A stretch of 64,000 nt of DNA, taken from Imperialibacter sp963977595. GTDB lineage: Bacteria > Bacteroidota > Bacteroidia > Cytophagales > Cyclobacteriaceae. The notes beneath the pieces were generated by a model. The model saw nothing but the letters and a program-made list of their open reading frames with translations, did not search any database and was not told the DNA's origin. Where the stretch lies: assembly GCF_048007035.1 (NCBI RefSeq), contig NZ_CP180355.1:806001-870000 (forward strand). Reading direction: 5' to 3'. A program made the translations under genes and the position numbers. Positions 51,741 through 61,569 of the stretch are shown piece after piece; positions within the stretch are counted from its first letter, which is position 1, and the number at the start of each line of letters is the position of its first letter.

Positions 51741-52694
51741 ATGAACAATAAAAACCAATTTGGAAAACAAGGATGGACTCCCGAAAGAATAGGAGATTTA
51801 ACCGGAAAAACATATGTGATTACAGGTACTACGAGCGGTACAGGATTTGAAGCTTCACGGATCCTGCTGTCGAAGGGTGCTAAAGTCGTGATGTTAAATC
51901 GTAATGCGAAAAAATCTGACGATGTGATTGCCACGCTGAAAGAAGCGCTCGGCAATCATATAGATGTGTCATATATCCTCATGGATTTGGCAGAACAGGC
52001 ATCTGTAAGAAGGGCGGCAGAAGAGGTACTTGAGAAAGTGACACGTATCGACGCTTTAATGTGTAACGGTGCTATTGCTCAGGTGCCCAGTCAAAAACTT
52101 ACCGTTGATGGCTTTGAGAGCCAGCTTGGCGTGAACCACTACGGTCATTTCACACTGCAGGCGCTGCTCTTTCCGCTGATTGAAAAATCCAAAGGCCGTA
52201 TTGTTACTGTGGGTAGTATGGGATACAATTTAGGTCTGAAAACTATCAAGTTTGACGACATGAACTGGGATAAAAACTACGGTGGAAATGATGCCTATAG
52301 CCAAAGCAAATTGGCACAGATCATGACGGTGTATGAATTGCAAGACAGATTGAAAAAGGCGGGCAAGACGGATGTAAAAGTGTATGCCTGTCACCCGGGC
52401 GCTTCGGCTACTTCTCTTATCAAAACCAGCGGCAGTTTAATGACACGATTCATTTGGCAAATCATGAAGCTATCTCCAATGGTACAATCGGCCGAAAAAG
52501 GTGCGTATCCGGAATTGATGTGTGCCACGGAACCGAACTTAGACCCGGCTGGCTTCTATGGCCCTACAGGACGAAACTACTGGACCGGACCGGTTGGCGA
52601 ATGTAAACTGGAGCCACATGCTCAGGACAAAGCTGTTGCCACTAAATTGTGGGCGATTTCAGAGGAACAAACGGGGCAAAAATTTCAATTGTAA
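51741..52694 (+). CDS. Short-chain dehydrogenase/reductase (protochlorophyllide-reductase-like)
   Basis: 317 residues. Rossmann nucleotide motif TYVITGTTSGTGFEASRI near residue 28 (TGxxxGxG with Thr for the usual Ile), DLAEQASVRRA, the structural MCNGAIAQ (NAG-like), LGVNHYGHFTLQALL, catalytic Ser in TVGSMGYN and YSQSKLAQ (YxxxK). The length and C-terminal extension match the retinol/protochlorophyllide reductase subgroup. NAD(P)(H)-dependent; substrate unknown. It starts a group with an AraC regulator 7 bp downstream. Confidence 0.87.
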   Translation: MNNKNQFGKQGWTPERIGDLTGKTYVITGTTSGTGFEASRILLSKGAKVVMLNRNAKKSDDVIATLKEALGNHIDVSYILMDLAEQASVRRAAEEVLEKVTRIDALMCNGAIAQVPSQKLTVDGFESQLGVNHYGHFTLQALLFPLIEKSKGRIVTVGSMGYNLGLKTIKFDDMNWDKNYGGNDAYSQSKLAQIMTVYELQDRLKKAGKTDVKVYACHPGASATSLIKTSGSLMTRFIWQIMKLSPMVQSAEKGAYPELMCATEPNLDPAGFYGPTGRNYWTGPVGECKLEPHAQDKAVATKLWAISEEQTGQKFQL

Positions 52695-52701
52695 ATAAAG
52701 A

Positions 52702-53511
52702 ATGCAACCAATGGCAACAAACAAAGGCAGGGTATTTCTATCGGGAACGGTTGACAAGCAATACACCTGGGAGCACATTTCGCCTCAGCATATCGTTGCT
52801 TTCATTTATTCGGGTGAAATGACTTTAACTTATGGGAAAGACACCCTGACTTTTGTTGCAGGCGACACTGTTTTGGTTCCCAAAAACCAATTGACAAGGG
52901 TCGTGAAAAGCCCGATGAACGGGGAGCCTTTTAAGGTGGTGACGATGCTTCTTCCCGAAGAAGACCTTCGCAAGTTTTATCTCGACCGTCCGGTTCTGGA
53001 AAATTGGGATGAAAACATAGCGAAGCAAAGACCTGTGAAATCGCATCCCTTGCTGACAAGCTTTTTTGGGTCAATGCTTTCCTATTTTGATGTGCAGGAT
53101 GAACTTCCAGCATCGATCGTGTCCATAAAAATTCAGGAGGCACTGACCCTCATTGATGAAGCGGACAAAAGAGCCAGTTCAATTTTGGGCACATTTAGCG
53201 AGATGGGGAAAATCGACCTTGAAAAATACATGGAAGAGCACTACATGTTCAATTTGCCATTGGAAAAATTCGCTTTTCTGACAGGCCGAAGCCTGACCGT
53301 ATTCAAATCGGATTTTAAAAAGATTTTTAAGACCACACCCGGAAAATGGCTCACAGAGAAACGACTGAATCTGGCGTATTACAAACTCACTACCAAAAAA
53401 CAAAAAGCGACTGAGGTATATCTTTCAGCAGGTTTTGAGAACCTCTCCCATTTTTCGTTTGCCTTCAAAAAGGCGTTTGGTTACAGCCCGAGGAGCATTA
53501 GTAGTAATTAG
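52702..53511 (+). CDS. AraC-family transcriptional regulator
   Basis: 269 residues (ATG 52711 is an alternative start). N-terminal cupin-like sensor (FIYSGEMTLTYGKDTLTFVAGD, HxxG-type barrel). C-terminal AraC HTH pair: NLPLEKFAFLTGRSLTVFKSDFKKIF, TPGKWLTEKRLNLAYYKL, then ATEVYLSAGFENLSHFSFAF and GYSPRSI. Probably controls the adjacent SDR gene via the direct repeats at 51650-51686. Confidence 0.9.
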   Translation: MQPMATNKGRVFLSGTVDKQYTWEHISPQHIVAFIYSGEMTLTYGKDTLTFVAGDTVLVPKNQLTRVVKSPMNGEPFKVVTMLLPEEDLRKFYLDRPVLENWDENIAKQRPVKSHPLLTSFFGSMLSYFDVQDELPASIVSIKIQEALTLIDEADKRASSILGTFSEMGKIDLEKYMEEHYMFNLPLEKFAFLTGRSLTVFKSDFKKIFKTTPGKWLTEKRLNLAYYKLTTKKQKATEVYLSAGFENLSHFSFAFKKAFGYSPRSISSN

Positions 53512-53540
53512 TATTTAACAGAACTTTAAAACAAAAGACC

Positions 53541-54053
53541 ATGGAAATTTTAAAAGCAGCCACTGACTGGGCAAAAGCCGAAGTTTTCTCGACACGATTC
53601 TTCATCCTTTTCGCCATTTTGTTCATCATCGCCAGCGTCGGATTTTGGCAGCTAGGCAAAACCGAATTAGCCAAAGCTTACATCGTCCCACTACTGGTGG
53701 CAGGAGGTTTATTGATGACCATCGGGTTAGGATTATTTTTTACCAACAAATCAAGAATCACCCAGTTTGAAAGGGCCTACAATAGTGACGCTTCAGCTTT
53801 TGTAGCATCAGAGATTGCCCGTGCTGAAAGCACTTTGAAAGAATACACAGTGGTTTTCAAGGTTGTTCCTATTATTATCATTGTGGCTGCCTTGCTTATT
53901 GTTTTTGTGAACACTCCAACCTGGCGGGCAATCAGCATCACCACCATTGCTATGATGATAGTAATATTATTGGTAGACGGCACTGCTCATGCCAGAATTG
54001 AAGCCTACAACAAACAACTGCTGATGACTGATAAACCAGCAGATAGCCAATAG
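53541..54053 (+). CDS. Membrane protein, unknown function
   Basis: 170 residues with four predicted membrane helices in two pairs (FFILFAILFIIASVGFWQL, IVPLLVAGGLLMTIGLGLFF, VVPIIIIVAALLIVFV, AISITTIAMMIVILLVDG). No motif. It lies 29 bp after the AraC gene, so it probably belongs to the same transcript. No family recognised. Confidence 0.72.
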   Translation: MEILKAATDWAKAEVFSTRFFILFAILFIIASVGFWQLGKTELAKAYIVPLLVAGGLLMTIGLGLFFTNKSRITQFERAYNSDASAFVASEIARAESTLKEYTVVFKVVPIIIIVAALLIVFVNTPTWRAISITTIAMMIVILLVDGTAHARIEAYNKQLLMTDKPADSQ

Positions 54054-54162
54054 CGTAACTTGCAATGCCAGGGAGGCGCTACCCGTTTATGTGCACGAAA
54101 GCCTGCTTGCCAGCTGTGGAGATAAACCGATTTTTTTGTCAACAGTAATCAAAAGAAAGAGT

Positions 54163-54768
54163 ATGAGAATATTGATCATAGGTGGACAGGGAACAATTGG
54201 AAAACCTGTAACAGCACACTTTCAAAATGAAAATGAAGTGATTGTTGCAGGCAGAAGGAGCGGAGAAATCAATATTGATATAGCCGACACCAACTCCATC
54301 GAAAAAGCATTGGCATTGCTGAAAAAAGTAGATGCAATTGTCTGTATCGCAGGAGAAGCAAAATGGGCCAACTTCAATGAACTTACTGAAGACGACTACT
54401 ACATTGGACTTAGGAGTAAATTGATGGGACAAGTAAACCTTGTTCGAATTGGTAAAGACTACTTAACCACAGGCGGATCCATCACACTTTCAACCGGCAT
54501 TTTAGCCGACGACCCTGTGACCAAAACTACAAGTGCGGCGATGGTGAACGGAGCAATTCACAGTTTCGTCAAAGCAGTAGCCCTGGAAATTGAAAATGGC
54601 ATCCGGGTCAATGCGGTGTCGTTAGGAATGGTCGAAGATGCTTATGAGAAGTACAAAGATTATTTCCCTGGACACAACCCCGTTCCAATGAAGAAAGCGG
54701 TCAATGCCTTTGTGAGAAGTGTGAATGGAAAAGGCAATGGAGAAATAATCCGGGTATATGAGAAATAA
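54163..54768 (+). CDS. Short SDR-fold protein lacking the YxxxK motif
   Basis: 201 residues from ATG 54163 (MRILIIGGQGTIGKPV); the ATG at 54091 adds an unrelated leader. Rossmann motif IIGGQGTIGKP, NADP-type AGRRSGEINIDIAD, VCIAGEAKWANF. The expected YxxxK is replaced by AAMVNGAIHSF after SITLSTGIL, as in a known atypical SDR subgroup. So it is NAD(P)-binding, with doubtful classical catalysis. Fourth gene of the SDR/AraC group. After it, 54769-54881 shows no gene. Confidence 0.8.
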   Translation: MRILIIGGQGTIGKPVTAHFQNENEVIVAGRRSGEINIDIADTNSIEKALALLKKVDAIVCIAGEAKWANFNELTEDDYYIGLRSKLMGQVNLVRIGKDYLTTGGSITLSTGILADDPVTKTTSAAMVNGAIHSFVKAVALEIENGIRVNAVSLGMVEDAYEKYKDYFPGHNPVPMKKAVNAFVRSVNGKGNGEIIRVYEK

Positions 54769-54881
54769 CTGGCAAGCCCTCTCTTTCCGGTCGTGACAGG
54801 GTAACGGCAGCTCTAACACTACAGCTTTGGGCAACAGCCTATCCTTCTACCCCGACCCCGTCTCCCGGTTTTTTGGCCAAA

Positions 54882-55616
54882 TCAGGCATTGAATGAATTC
54901 TTGTTGATAAACTCCAGGAATTTCGGCTTGTATTGCTCTGAAACTGAAATCCGCTGTCTGTTGATGAGTATTTGACTGCGTTCTATCACGTCGACATTGT
55001 CCAATGACACAATGAACGAACGATGTACCCGCATAAACTTGTTTGCCGGCAGTTCATCCTCCAGCGTCTTCAAACTCATGAGCGTTAGCACAGGCTTCGG
55101 ATTATCCTTCAGCCATATTTTGATGTAGTCTTTAAGTCCCTCAAAATAGAGCACATCGGCCAGTTTAATGCGTAGCTGCTTGTATTCAGATTTCACAAAA
55201 AGGAATTCCTTTTCTTCCGAGAGAAGTGACTGCTGATTGCCTCTCACCAGGGCGAACCATTTATTCGCTTTGTCGGCAGCGGCTAAAAACTCGGCGTAAT
55301 CAAATGGCTTCAAAAGGTAGTCCAATGCTTCTACCTTAAATCCCTCCACGGCGTATTGGTTAAAAGCTGTGGTGAAAATTACCCGTGTATCTTTGGGTAG
55401 CATTTTAGAAAACTCAATACCTGTGAGGTCTGGCATCTGGATATCCAGAAACAGCAAATCGACTGGCTCTTCTTTCAAGAACTCCATTGCTTCAATAGCA
55501 TTTTTGCACGTCTTTTTAAGCACCAGGAATGGCGTTTTGTTGACGTACGCTTCTACCATGCTACGTGCCATCGGCTCATCATCAACAATTACACACGTGA
55601 GTTTTTGGTTACTCAT
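54882..55616 (-). CDS. LytTR-family response regulator
   Basis: 244 residues. Receiver domain with CVIVDDEPMARSMVEAYV, phospho-Asp in VDLLFLDIQMPDLTG near residue 55 and EALDYLLKPFDYAEFL. C-terminal LytTR DNA-binding domain: FVKSEYKQLRIKLADVLYFE, KFMRVHRSFIVSLDNVDVIE. It starts 3 bp after the histidine kinase gene and is the last gene of the efflux operon. Probably controls the efflux genes upstream (inference). Confidence 0.92.
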   Translation of the reverse strand: MSNQKLTCVIVDDEPMARSMVEAYVNKTPFLVLKKTCKNAIEAMEFLKEEPVDLLFLDIQMPDLTGIEFSKMLPKDTRVIFTTAFNQYAVEGFKVEALDYLLKPFDYAEFLAAADKANKWFALVRGNQQSLLSEEKEFLFVKSEYKQLRIKLADVLYFEGLKDYIKIWLKDNPKPVLTLMSLKTLEDELPANKFMRVHRSFIVSLDNVDVIERSQILINRQRISVSEQYKPKFLEFINKNSFNA

Positions 55617-55619
55617 AGC

Positions 55620-56657
55620 TTATGCTGTTTCTATTTCCAGGCGAACCAAAAAACGACCATCCTCTACCTTGGTTTCGAACTTGAATCTGTTTGGGTACAG
55701 CAATTGCAGTCGCTTTTCCAGGTTTTTCACACCAATACCCGAACCGCTTTTGTCGTCAGTCCTTTTAGGGAAATTGTCGTTATCAATGGTAAACACCACA
55801 GTCTTATGGTTGCACGTCATAGCAATATTAATAAGGCTGTCTTTGGTGGCCGACACTCCGTGCTTAAAGGCATTTTCAATTAACGAAATAAATAGTAACG
55901 GCGCTATCTGGATTCCGGAGTTTTCTGATGGAAAGCTATATTTCACTGTTGTTTCTTCCGACAGCCGCAGCTTCATCAAGTCGATATATCGTTTCATAAA
56001 GTCGACTTCCTTTGAAAGAGGTACCAGTTCCGTATTCGTTTCATAGAGCATATAGCGCATGAGCTTGCTTAAACTATGAATCGAAGATTTGGCTTGATCC
56101 ACTGACACATCTATCAATCCATAGATGTTGTTGAGGGAATTAAAAAAGAAATGAGGTTGGAGCTGGTAGTGCAAATGCTGCAACTCCGACTGTAACTTAT
56201 AGTTGGCAGCTTCCTTTCGCTCAACTTCAGTTTTCACCCACTGCCTTGTCGTTTTAATGGTTATTGAAAAGAGAATGGGTGCCATGTATGATAACGCCTG
56301 CACATAAATGAACATTTTAAACGGCGGCCCGGGCCCATCTTCTCCGTTTGGCGTTTTTCTGGCAAAATCCGGGAAAAAAGAACTTTCAATTTGTTCTCTC
56401 AGCAGCAAGAAGACTGCAACGATGACCGCATTGACGATGATGAATTGCAGTGTTTTTTTGGTGAAAAAAAACCGGTCTACCAGCACAAAGTAATTGAGGT
56501 AAAACACAATAGCTGAAAACACCAGGGGGATCCAAAAATGTGCAATCACCCTGTTGATGTCCTGGTCCTGGCCGTATGACAACACGTAGGGCATGCTGAA
56601 AAGGCCTGCCCAAACAAGCAGTTGCGAAATGGCCGTTATTTTATTGTTGTTGTGCAT
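55620..56657 (-). CDS. LytS-type sensor histidine kinase
   Basis: 345 residues. Four transmembrane helices, then His_kinase domain with phospho-acceptor motif LQPHFFFNSLNNIYGLID near residue 170 and an HATPase region (PLLFISLIENAFKHGV and GSGIGVKNLEKRL). It pairs with the LytTR regulator. It starts 4 bp after the ABC permease gene, so it is in the same transcript. Confidence 0.9.
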   Translation of the reverse strand: MHNNNKITAISQLLVWAGLFSMPYVLSYGQDQDINRVIAHFWIPLVFSAIVFYLNYFVLVDRFFFTKKTLQFIIVNAVIVAVFLLLREQIESSFFPDFARKTPNGEDGPGPPFKMFIYVQALSYMAPILFSITIKTTRQWVKTEVERKEAANYKLQSELQHLHYQLQPHFFFNSLNNIYGLIDVSVDQAKSSIHSLSKLMRYMLYETNTELVPLSKEVDFMKRYIDLMKLRLSEETTVKYSFPSENSGIQIAPLLFISLIENAFKHGVSATKDSLINIAMTCNHKTVVFTIDNDNFPKRTDDKSGSGIGVKNLEKRLQLLYPNRFKFETKVEDGRFLVRLEIETA

Positions 56658-56661
56658 ACCG

Positions 56662-57879
56662 TTATTCGTAGCGTAAGGCAGTTATCGGATCCAGAGCAGC
56701 TGCTTTTTTGGCAGGATACCATCCAAAAAAGATACCGGTCACGGCGCAAACGGCAAATGATATTACAATGGAGTACATGGCAATGCTTGTTGGCCAGCTT
56801 AAGAATTTTTCGATAAAAACAGTTGCCCCTAAGCCTAAAACGACGCCCAATACCCCGCCTGTGATGCTGATCAAGATGGCTTCAATTAAGAATTGCATTA
56901 AAATATCGGCTCCCTTACCTCCTACAGCCATACGTAACCCGATTTCTTTGGTGCGCTCTTTAACGGAAACATACATAATATTCATAATGCCAATACCACC
57001 AATTAACAAAGAAATGCTGGCAACTGCCACTAAAAGAATGGTTAGCATTTCGCTGGTAGAACTAAAGGTCGAAATCAATTCTTCCATAGAACGAACCGTA
57101 AAATCATCATCACTATCCAATAGTTTGTGCTGTGCACGTAAAATCGAAGTCACTTCTATTACTGCATTTGGCGCATCATCTTCACTAACCGCCGATGCCA
57201 TAATTTGATTCAGATGGTCTATTGCTAAAATTCGTTTCTGTACGGTCGTGTATGGGGCAATCACCACATCATCCTGATCTTGTCCGAATGTATTTTCTCC
57301 TTTTTTTTCTAAAACACCAATAACCTTAAAGGGGATATTATTGAATCGGATCATTTTTCCCACCGGCTCTTCTCCATCAGGAAACACATTGTCAACAACG
57401 GTTTGCCCAAGTAATACGACTTTTGAAGCCGATTTTACTTCGGCATTGGTAAACATGCTACCGCTTTGCAGATCTACCACTTTAATGTTTAGATAATCAG
57501 GATTGACACCATAAATGGTAGATGGCCAGTTGTTGGAACTATTGATAACCTGTCCGCCACTATTTACAACTGGCGTAATGTAGCTCAGCAAGGAAGCTTG
57601 TTCTTTTATCTCTTCATAATCTTCAAGCGTAAGGGTTTGTACATCACCCCCACTTCCTCTTGCAGGGCCTCTGTCATCAGTGCCGGGTCTAATAGTAATC
57701 ATATTAGAACCCATGCTTGAAATAGTAGCACGAATGCTTTCCTTTGAACCTTCACCAATGGCCAGCATGGCGATGACAGATGCCACGCCAATGATGATTC
57801 CCAGCATGGTGAGCAGCGTTCTCAACTTATTAAGAACTATCGCTTTAAAAGCTATTTTTAACAGATTTAAGAGTCTCAT
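56662..57879 (-). CDS. macB: MacB-type ABC transporter permease
   Basis: 405 residues. N-terminal helix (LRTLLTMLGIIIGVASVIAML) then the MacB periplasmic core domain (SMGSNMITIRPGTDDRG, PVVNSGGQVINSS). Three C-terminal FtsX helices (LLVAVASISLLIGGIGIMNI, ISITGGVLGVVLGLGATVF, IVISFAVCAVTGIFFGWYPA) with the PAKKAAALDPITALRYE ending. The ATPase is encoded separately by the gene just upstream (4 bp overlap); in E. coli MacB they are one protein. Mechanotransmitting efflux with MacA and TolC. Confidence 0.93.
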   Translation of the reverse strand: MRLLNLLKIAFKAIVLNKLRTLLTMLGIIIGVASVIAMLAIGEGSKESIRATISSMGSNMITIRPGTDDRGPARGSGGDVQTLTLEDYEEIKEQASLLSYITPVVNSGGQVINSSNNWPSTIYGVNPDYLNIKVVDLQSGSMFTNAEVKSASKVVLLGQTVVDNVFPDGEEPVGKMIRFNNIPFKVIGVLEKKGENTFGQDQDDVVIAPYTTVQKRILAIDHLNQIMASAVSEDDAPNAVIEVTSILRAQHKLLDSDDDFTVRSMEELISTFSSTSEMLTILLVAVASISLLIGGIGIMNIMYVSVKERTKEIGLRMAVGGKGADILMQFLIEAILISITGGVLGVVLGLGATVFIEKFLSWPTSIAMYSIVISFAVCAVTGIFFGWYPAKKAAALDPITALRYE

Positions 57880-58625
57880 AATGAATGTTCTTCTTGAGGT
57901 AATTTGGCTAGCTGCTCTACCGCAGACTGTACCTTATTGTTCTTGTGGTCCTGCAAAATAAGCCCGTCCCTTAATACGATGGTTCTGGCACTAAACGCCG
58001 CAATATCCGGCTCGTGGGTCACAAAGGTGATGGTAATTCCTTGTGCGTTTAACTCCTGAAACAACGACATGATTTCGTAGGAGGTGCGGGTATCCAGGTT
58101 TCCTGTGGCTTCATCTGCAAGGATCATCACGGGGTTATTTACCAACGACCTGGCAATAGCCACTCTTTGTTGCTGGCCACCAGAGAGCTGAGCTGGTGTA
58201 TGGTGGAGTCTGTCGCCCAGGCCAACCTTCTCAAGGGCTTCAATGGCACGCTTCCTCCGCTCATCGGTCGACACTTTGCTATTATATAGCAAGGGCAACT
58301 CCACGTTTTCAATGGCTGAGGTTCTGGGCAATAAATTATAAGACTGAAAAATAAACCCGATTTTTTCGTTTCTTATTGTCGCCAGTTGGTTTCTACTAAG
58401 GTCCTTTACACTCACTCCATCAATCTCATAAGTGCCCGATGAAGGTTGATCCAAACATCCCAGAATGTTGAGCAGCGTACTTTTTCCTGAACCACTGGAA
58501 CCCATCACGGTTACAAACTCACCCTCGTGTATGGTGAATGAAATACCTCTAAGCGCATGAACAGTCTCTGTTCCCATTGTAAACTCACGCTTCAACTCTT
58601 CGATTTTTATTATTTCTTTTGCCAT
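57876..58625 (-). CDS. MacB/LolD-type ABC transporter ATP-binding protein
   Basis: 249 residues. Walker A GSSGSGKST near residue 43, Q-loop IGFIFQSYNLLPR, signature LSGGQQQRVAIARSLV, Walker B MILADEATGNLD, switch His TFVTHEPD. Standard length. Powers the adjacent permease. It lies 6 bp after macA and overlaps the permease gene by 4 bp. Confidence 0.95.
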   Translation of the reverse strand: MAKEIIKIEELKREFTMGTETVHALRGISFTIHEGEFVTVMGSSGSGKSTLLNILGCLDQPSSGTYEIDGVSVKDLSRNQLATIRNEKIGFIFQSYNLLPRTSAIENVELPLLYNSKVSTDERRKRAIEALEKVGLGDRLHHTPAQLSGGQQQRVAIARSLVNNPVMILADEATGNLDTRTSYEIMSLFQELNAQGITITFVTHEPDIAAFSARTIVLRDGLILQDHKNNKVQSAVEQLAKLPQEEHSL

Positions 58626-58631
58626 GGCTGA

Positions 58632-59855
58632 TTACTTTTTCCTGTTTGCTCCCGGTGGTTTCGGCATAAACGGGCTTTCACTTTCCCCTTCTGAAGATCT
58701 TACTTCTTCATTGCTTTGAGATTTCAAGCTGTATACCAATTGATCACCATCATTAAGCCCGCTCAGTATTTGCACATTCACGCCATCGCTGGCACCTAAG
58801 GTGACGGTCTTTTGCGAGATGGCACCATTGGCATCACGCACCCAAACAATTGGTTGATCACTTTCTTCAATTGGTGTTGGTGGGCCCTCAGGAGGCCCTG
58901 TATTGGCCAACTGTTGATTATATGCCATCAACAACGAGGGTGTTGGTTTAAAATTAATGGCTTTGGCTTCAGCAGTTAATACATCCTTCAGCTCCAAAGT
59001 GTAAATAGAAATGGTGGCTGTTAACCCCGGCTTCAATTTTAAATCGGGGTTATCAGCTTTAATCACTACTGTGTACGTCACCACATTGGAAGTCACCGTT
59101 GGGTCTAACCTTACCTGTGTCACCGTGCCATCAAAAATTTCACCCATATAAGCGTCGACTGTAAAGGTTACCCTCTGCCCTTCCTTCACCTGGCCAATAT
59201 CCGCTTCATCCACATCTGCTTCCACCTGCATTTCCCTCAAGTCCTGGGCAATGGTAAAGAGTGTAGGCGTGCTGAAACTTGCAGCAACCGTTTGCCCTTC
59301 ATCGATATCACGGGAAAGTACTACCCCGTCGATAGGTGCATATATATCTGCGTAACTCAAATTAGTTCTGGCCGACTGGAGATCCGACAAGCGTTGCGTG
59401 ACCGTACCCTTTGCTGTTTCAAAATTGTACAATGCATCATCATAGTCAGATTTGCTAATGACCTGGTTCTCGAACAACTTCTTTTGTCTTTCGAAAATAG
59501 TTTCCATGTAGTCTCTCTGAAAAACTGCATTGTCATAAGCGGCACGGGTTTGTGTGAGCGAGGCCCTGAGATTGGTTTTATCCAGCTCTGCAATCAGCTG
59601 ACCTTCTTTCACCACGCTGTTGTAGTCCACATATATTTTTTCGACTACTCCGGAAACTTGTGTGCCGACGTCTACTTGCATGGTAGGTTCTATCGTTCCT
59701 GTGGCTGTTACCGTGGTGGTAACATCCGCCAACCTGGCAGCCACCGTTTTAGCTTCAATAACCGCTGCGTCATCCCCTTTTATGAAACGGAAGGCTATAA
59801 GGGCAAGTATCACCAGTGCTACAGTGCCAATAATTATATTTCTTTTAATTTTCAT
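58632..59855 (-). CDS. macA: MacA-type periplasmic adaptor (HlyD/RND family)
   Basis: 407 residues. N-terminal transmembrane anchor (IIIGTVALVILALIAFRFI), then lipoyl/barrel-sandwich parts (VDVGTQVSGVVEKIYVDYNS, YADIYAPIDGVVLSRDIDEG) around an alpha-hairpin of about 60 residues, a beta-barrel domain and a C-terminal Pro/Gly-rich tail. It bridges the ABC transporter and the TolC channel. It lies 11 bp after the tolC-like gene. Confidence 0.93.
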   Translation of the reverse strand: MKIKRNIIIGTVALVILALIAFRFIKGDDAAVIEAKTVAARLADVTTTVTATGTIEPTMQVDVGTQVSGVVEKIYVDYNSVVKEGQLIAELDKTNLRASLTQTRAAYDNAVFQRDYMETIFERQKKLFENQVISKSDYDDALYNFETAKGTVTQRLSDLQSARTNLSYADIYAPIDGVVLSRDIDEGQTVAASFSTPTLFTIAQDLREMQVEADVDEADIGQVKEGQRVTFTVDAYMGEIFDGTVTQVRLDPTVTSNVVTYTVVIKADNPDLKLKPGLTATISIYTLELKDVLTAEAKAINFKPTPSLLMAYNQQLANTGPPEGPPTPIEESDQPIVWVRDANGAISQKTVTLGASDGVNVQILSGLNDGDQLVYSLKSQSNEEVRSSEGESESPFMPKPPGANRKK

Positions 59856-59866
59856 TTTGTATTCTG

Positions 59867-61198
59867 TTAAAGTTGAATGTCGTTCCCCTGATAAAACTGG
59901 AGCAATTGATAGTACAAGATGTTCAGGTACTTAGCCTGTAAATAGTTCTGTCGTGCGTTGGTATAGGTATTTTGACTTATCACCAGGTCGGTAGTACTCA
60001 GGTCTCCCAACTCATATTTTGTCTGAGCCAGTTTGTAAGATTGTTCGGCAGCCTGTTGCGAGGCTTGTGCAGCCATAAGTTGCTCCTGAGCCGACAGAGC
60101 GTTTTGATAGGCAGTTTCTACCTTTTTGTAAACCTCTTTCTCGGCGCTTTGCTTTTGTATTTGTGCTTTGTCAATATTAATCGCAGCCGTTTGCACAGCC
60201 GCCTTGGTTTGGTTCCTGTTAAATATGGGAACGCTTAATGACAGCCCAAGGCGTTGATTGAAATTGACATTGAACTGATCCGATAACGTATTGTTGTTAA
60301 AGCTCGAATAACCTGAACCAAGGCTTCCGGTTAGCGCAAGCGTTGGCAAATACCCGCCCTTGGCAATATCGAGTTGTTTCCTGCTCGCTGCTATATTCAG
60401 GTTGGTGGCTTTTATCTCCGGCAAAAAGCTGATGGCGTTAAAATAGAGCTCTGACTTATTCAGATTCAGGTTTGTCAAGTCCACATTTTCATCAATGGTC
60501 TCAATTTCCAACACTTCCATTGGTGGTAATTCCAACAACTGCTTTAACTCGATGATGTACTGCTGGTAGGTATTCCTGGCGGCAATCACATTGTATTTGT
60601 TGGTAGCAGCCTGACTTTGCGCTTCGGTGTAATCGCTAAGCGCAATTGTTTCCGCATCCAGGCGTGCCTTGGCCCTTAGCACCTCTTTTTCTGAAGCTGC
60701 CAAATTGTTTTCTGCTATAGCAATGCTCTCTTTGCTATACAACGCTTGTAAGTACGTTTCCAGAAGATTCAGCACAATGCAGTTCCTTTCTACCTCTTCC
60801 TGAAGAACGCTTCGCTCCAGCAGCAACTTATTTTGCTGGATTTGATTGCTGATTTGATAACCTTGAAACAAGACAACAGAGCTGCTGATGCCCACATTTC
60901 CACTGTGAATCTGGTCAGTGATGTATTCACTGGTGATGGGGTCTATCGTATTACCGTTAGAGAGGATTTGTGAGGCATTGCCAAACACATTAGGCAACCT
61001 CGAAGATTTTGATTTACTGTAGTCGACTTCGGCTATATCGATGTTTAATGCCGCTTCCTTAACAGTAATATTGTTTTCGAGTGCGTAGCTGATACAATCT
61101 TGCAATGACCATACTTTGGGCATCGTGCCGTCTGACGCCTCTTGAGCGAATGAAAGCTGCACCAATAATAAGCTTGCTATGAGGAGATATGATTTCAT
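59867..61198 (-). CDS. TolC-family outer-membrane efflux protein
   Basis: 443 residues with a signal peptide (SYLLIASLLLVQLSFAQ). Two repeats of the TolC helical/strand pattern: WSLQDCISYALENNITVKEA near the start, LPNVFGNASQILSNGN, and later FLPEIKATNLNIAASRKQLD with TALTGSLGSGYSSF. First gene of the six-gene efflux operon. It would form the outer-membrane exit duct. Confidence 0.93.
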   Translation of the reverse strand: MKSYLLIASLLLVQLSFAQEASDGTMPKVWSLQDCISYALENNITVKEAALNIDIAEVDYSKSKSSRLPNVFGNASQILSNGNTIDPITSEYITDQIHSGNVGISSSVVLFQGYQISNQIQQNKLLLERSVLQEEVERNCIVLNLLETYLQALYSKESIAIAENNLAASEKEVLRAKARLDAETIALSDYTEAQSQAATNKYNVIAARNTYQQYIIELKQLLELPPMEVLEIETIDENVDLTNLNLNKSELYFNAISFLPEIKATNLNIAASRKQLDIAKGGYLPTLALTGSLGSGYSSFNNNTLSDQFNVNFNQRLGLSLSVPIFNRNQTKAAVQTAAINIDKAQIQKQSAEKEVYKKVETAYQNALSAQEQLMAAQASQQAAEQSYKLAQTKYELGDLSTTDLVISQNTYTNARQNYLQAKYLNILYYQLLQFYQGNDIQL

Positions 61199-61569
61199 TT
61201 TTCCTGGTGTTTTTGTTATTACACTTCAAAGTTGAAATCATAGAGTCGCTTAATAAAAGAGAATATACGATTGAGGAGATTGACTATACCAGCCGCCTTG
61301 TTTTATCGATGAAGCATTTCGCTTGCGAGCCAATTGGCACCACTCTGAAATACTTAGGCAACTGACTTACCTTTTCTTAAGCCGCTGCACTTCTCTTTGT
61401 AAAGCGGAGGTGCCAGCTTATAGCCTGATCAGTTCCGCAGGTCAGGTCGTTTAACGTGAGGTGACGCAGCCACCTCTTCAAATCCCAGATTCTCCCTTTA
61501 TTTCAAAAAAAATCGATACGCATGAGGGATACATCCGGGAGCCACGTCTAAACGTGCAAAAGTATTGAC
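61199..61569. other. Divergent intergenic region between the efflux operon and the YHYH gene
   Basis: About 370 bp, no ORF. It must hold promoters for both directions. I see no clear operator repeat. Short complementary blocks occur (AGCCGCTGCACTTCTC near 61380) but none strong enough to call. Confidence 0.3.
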
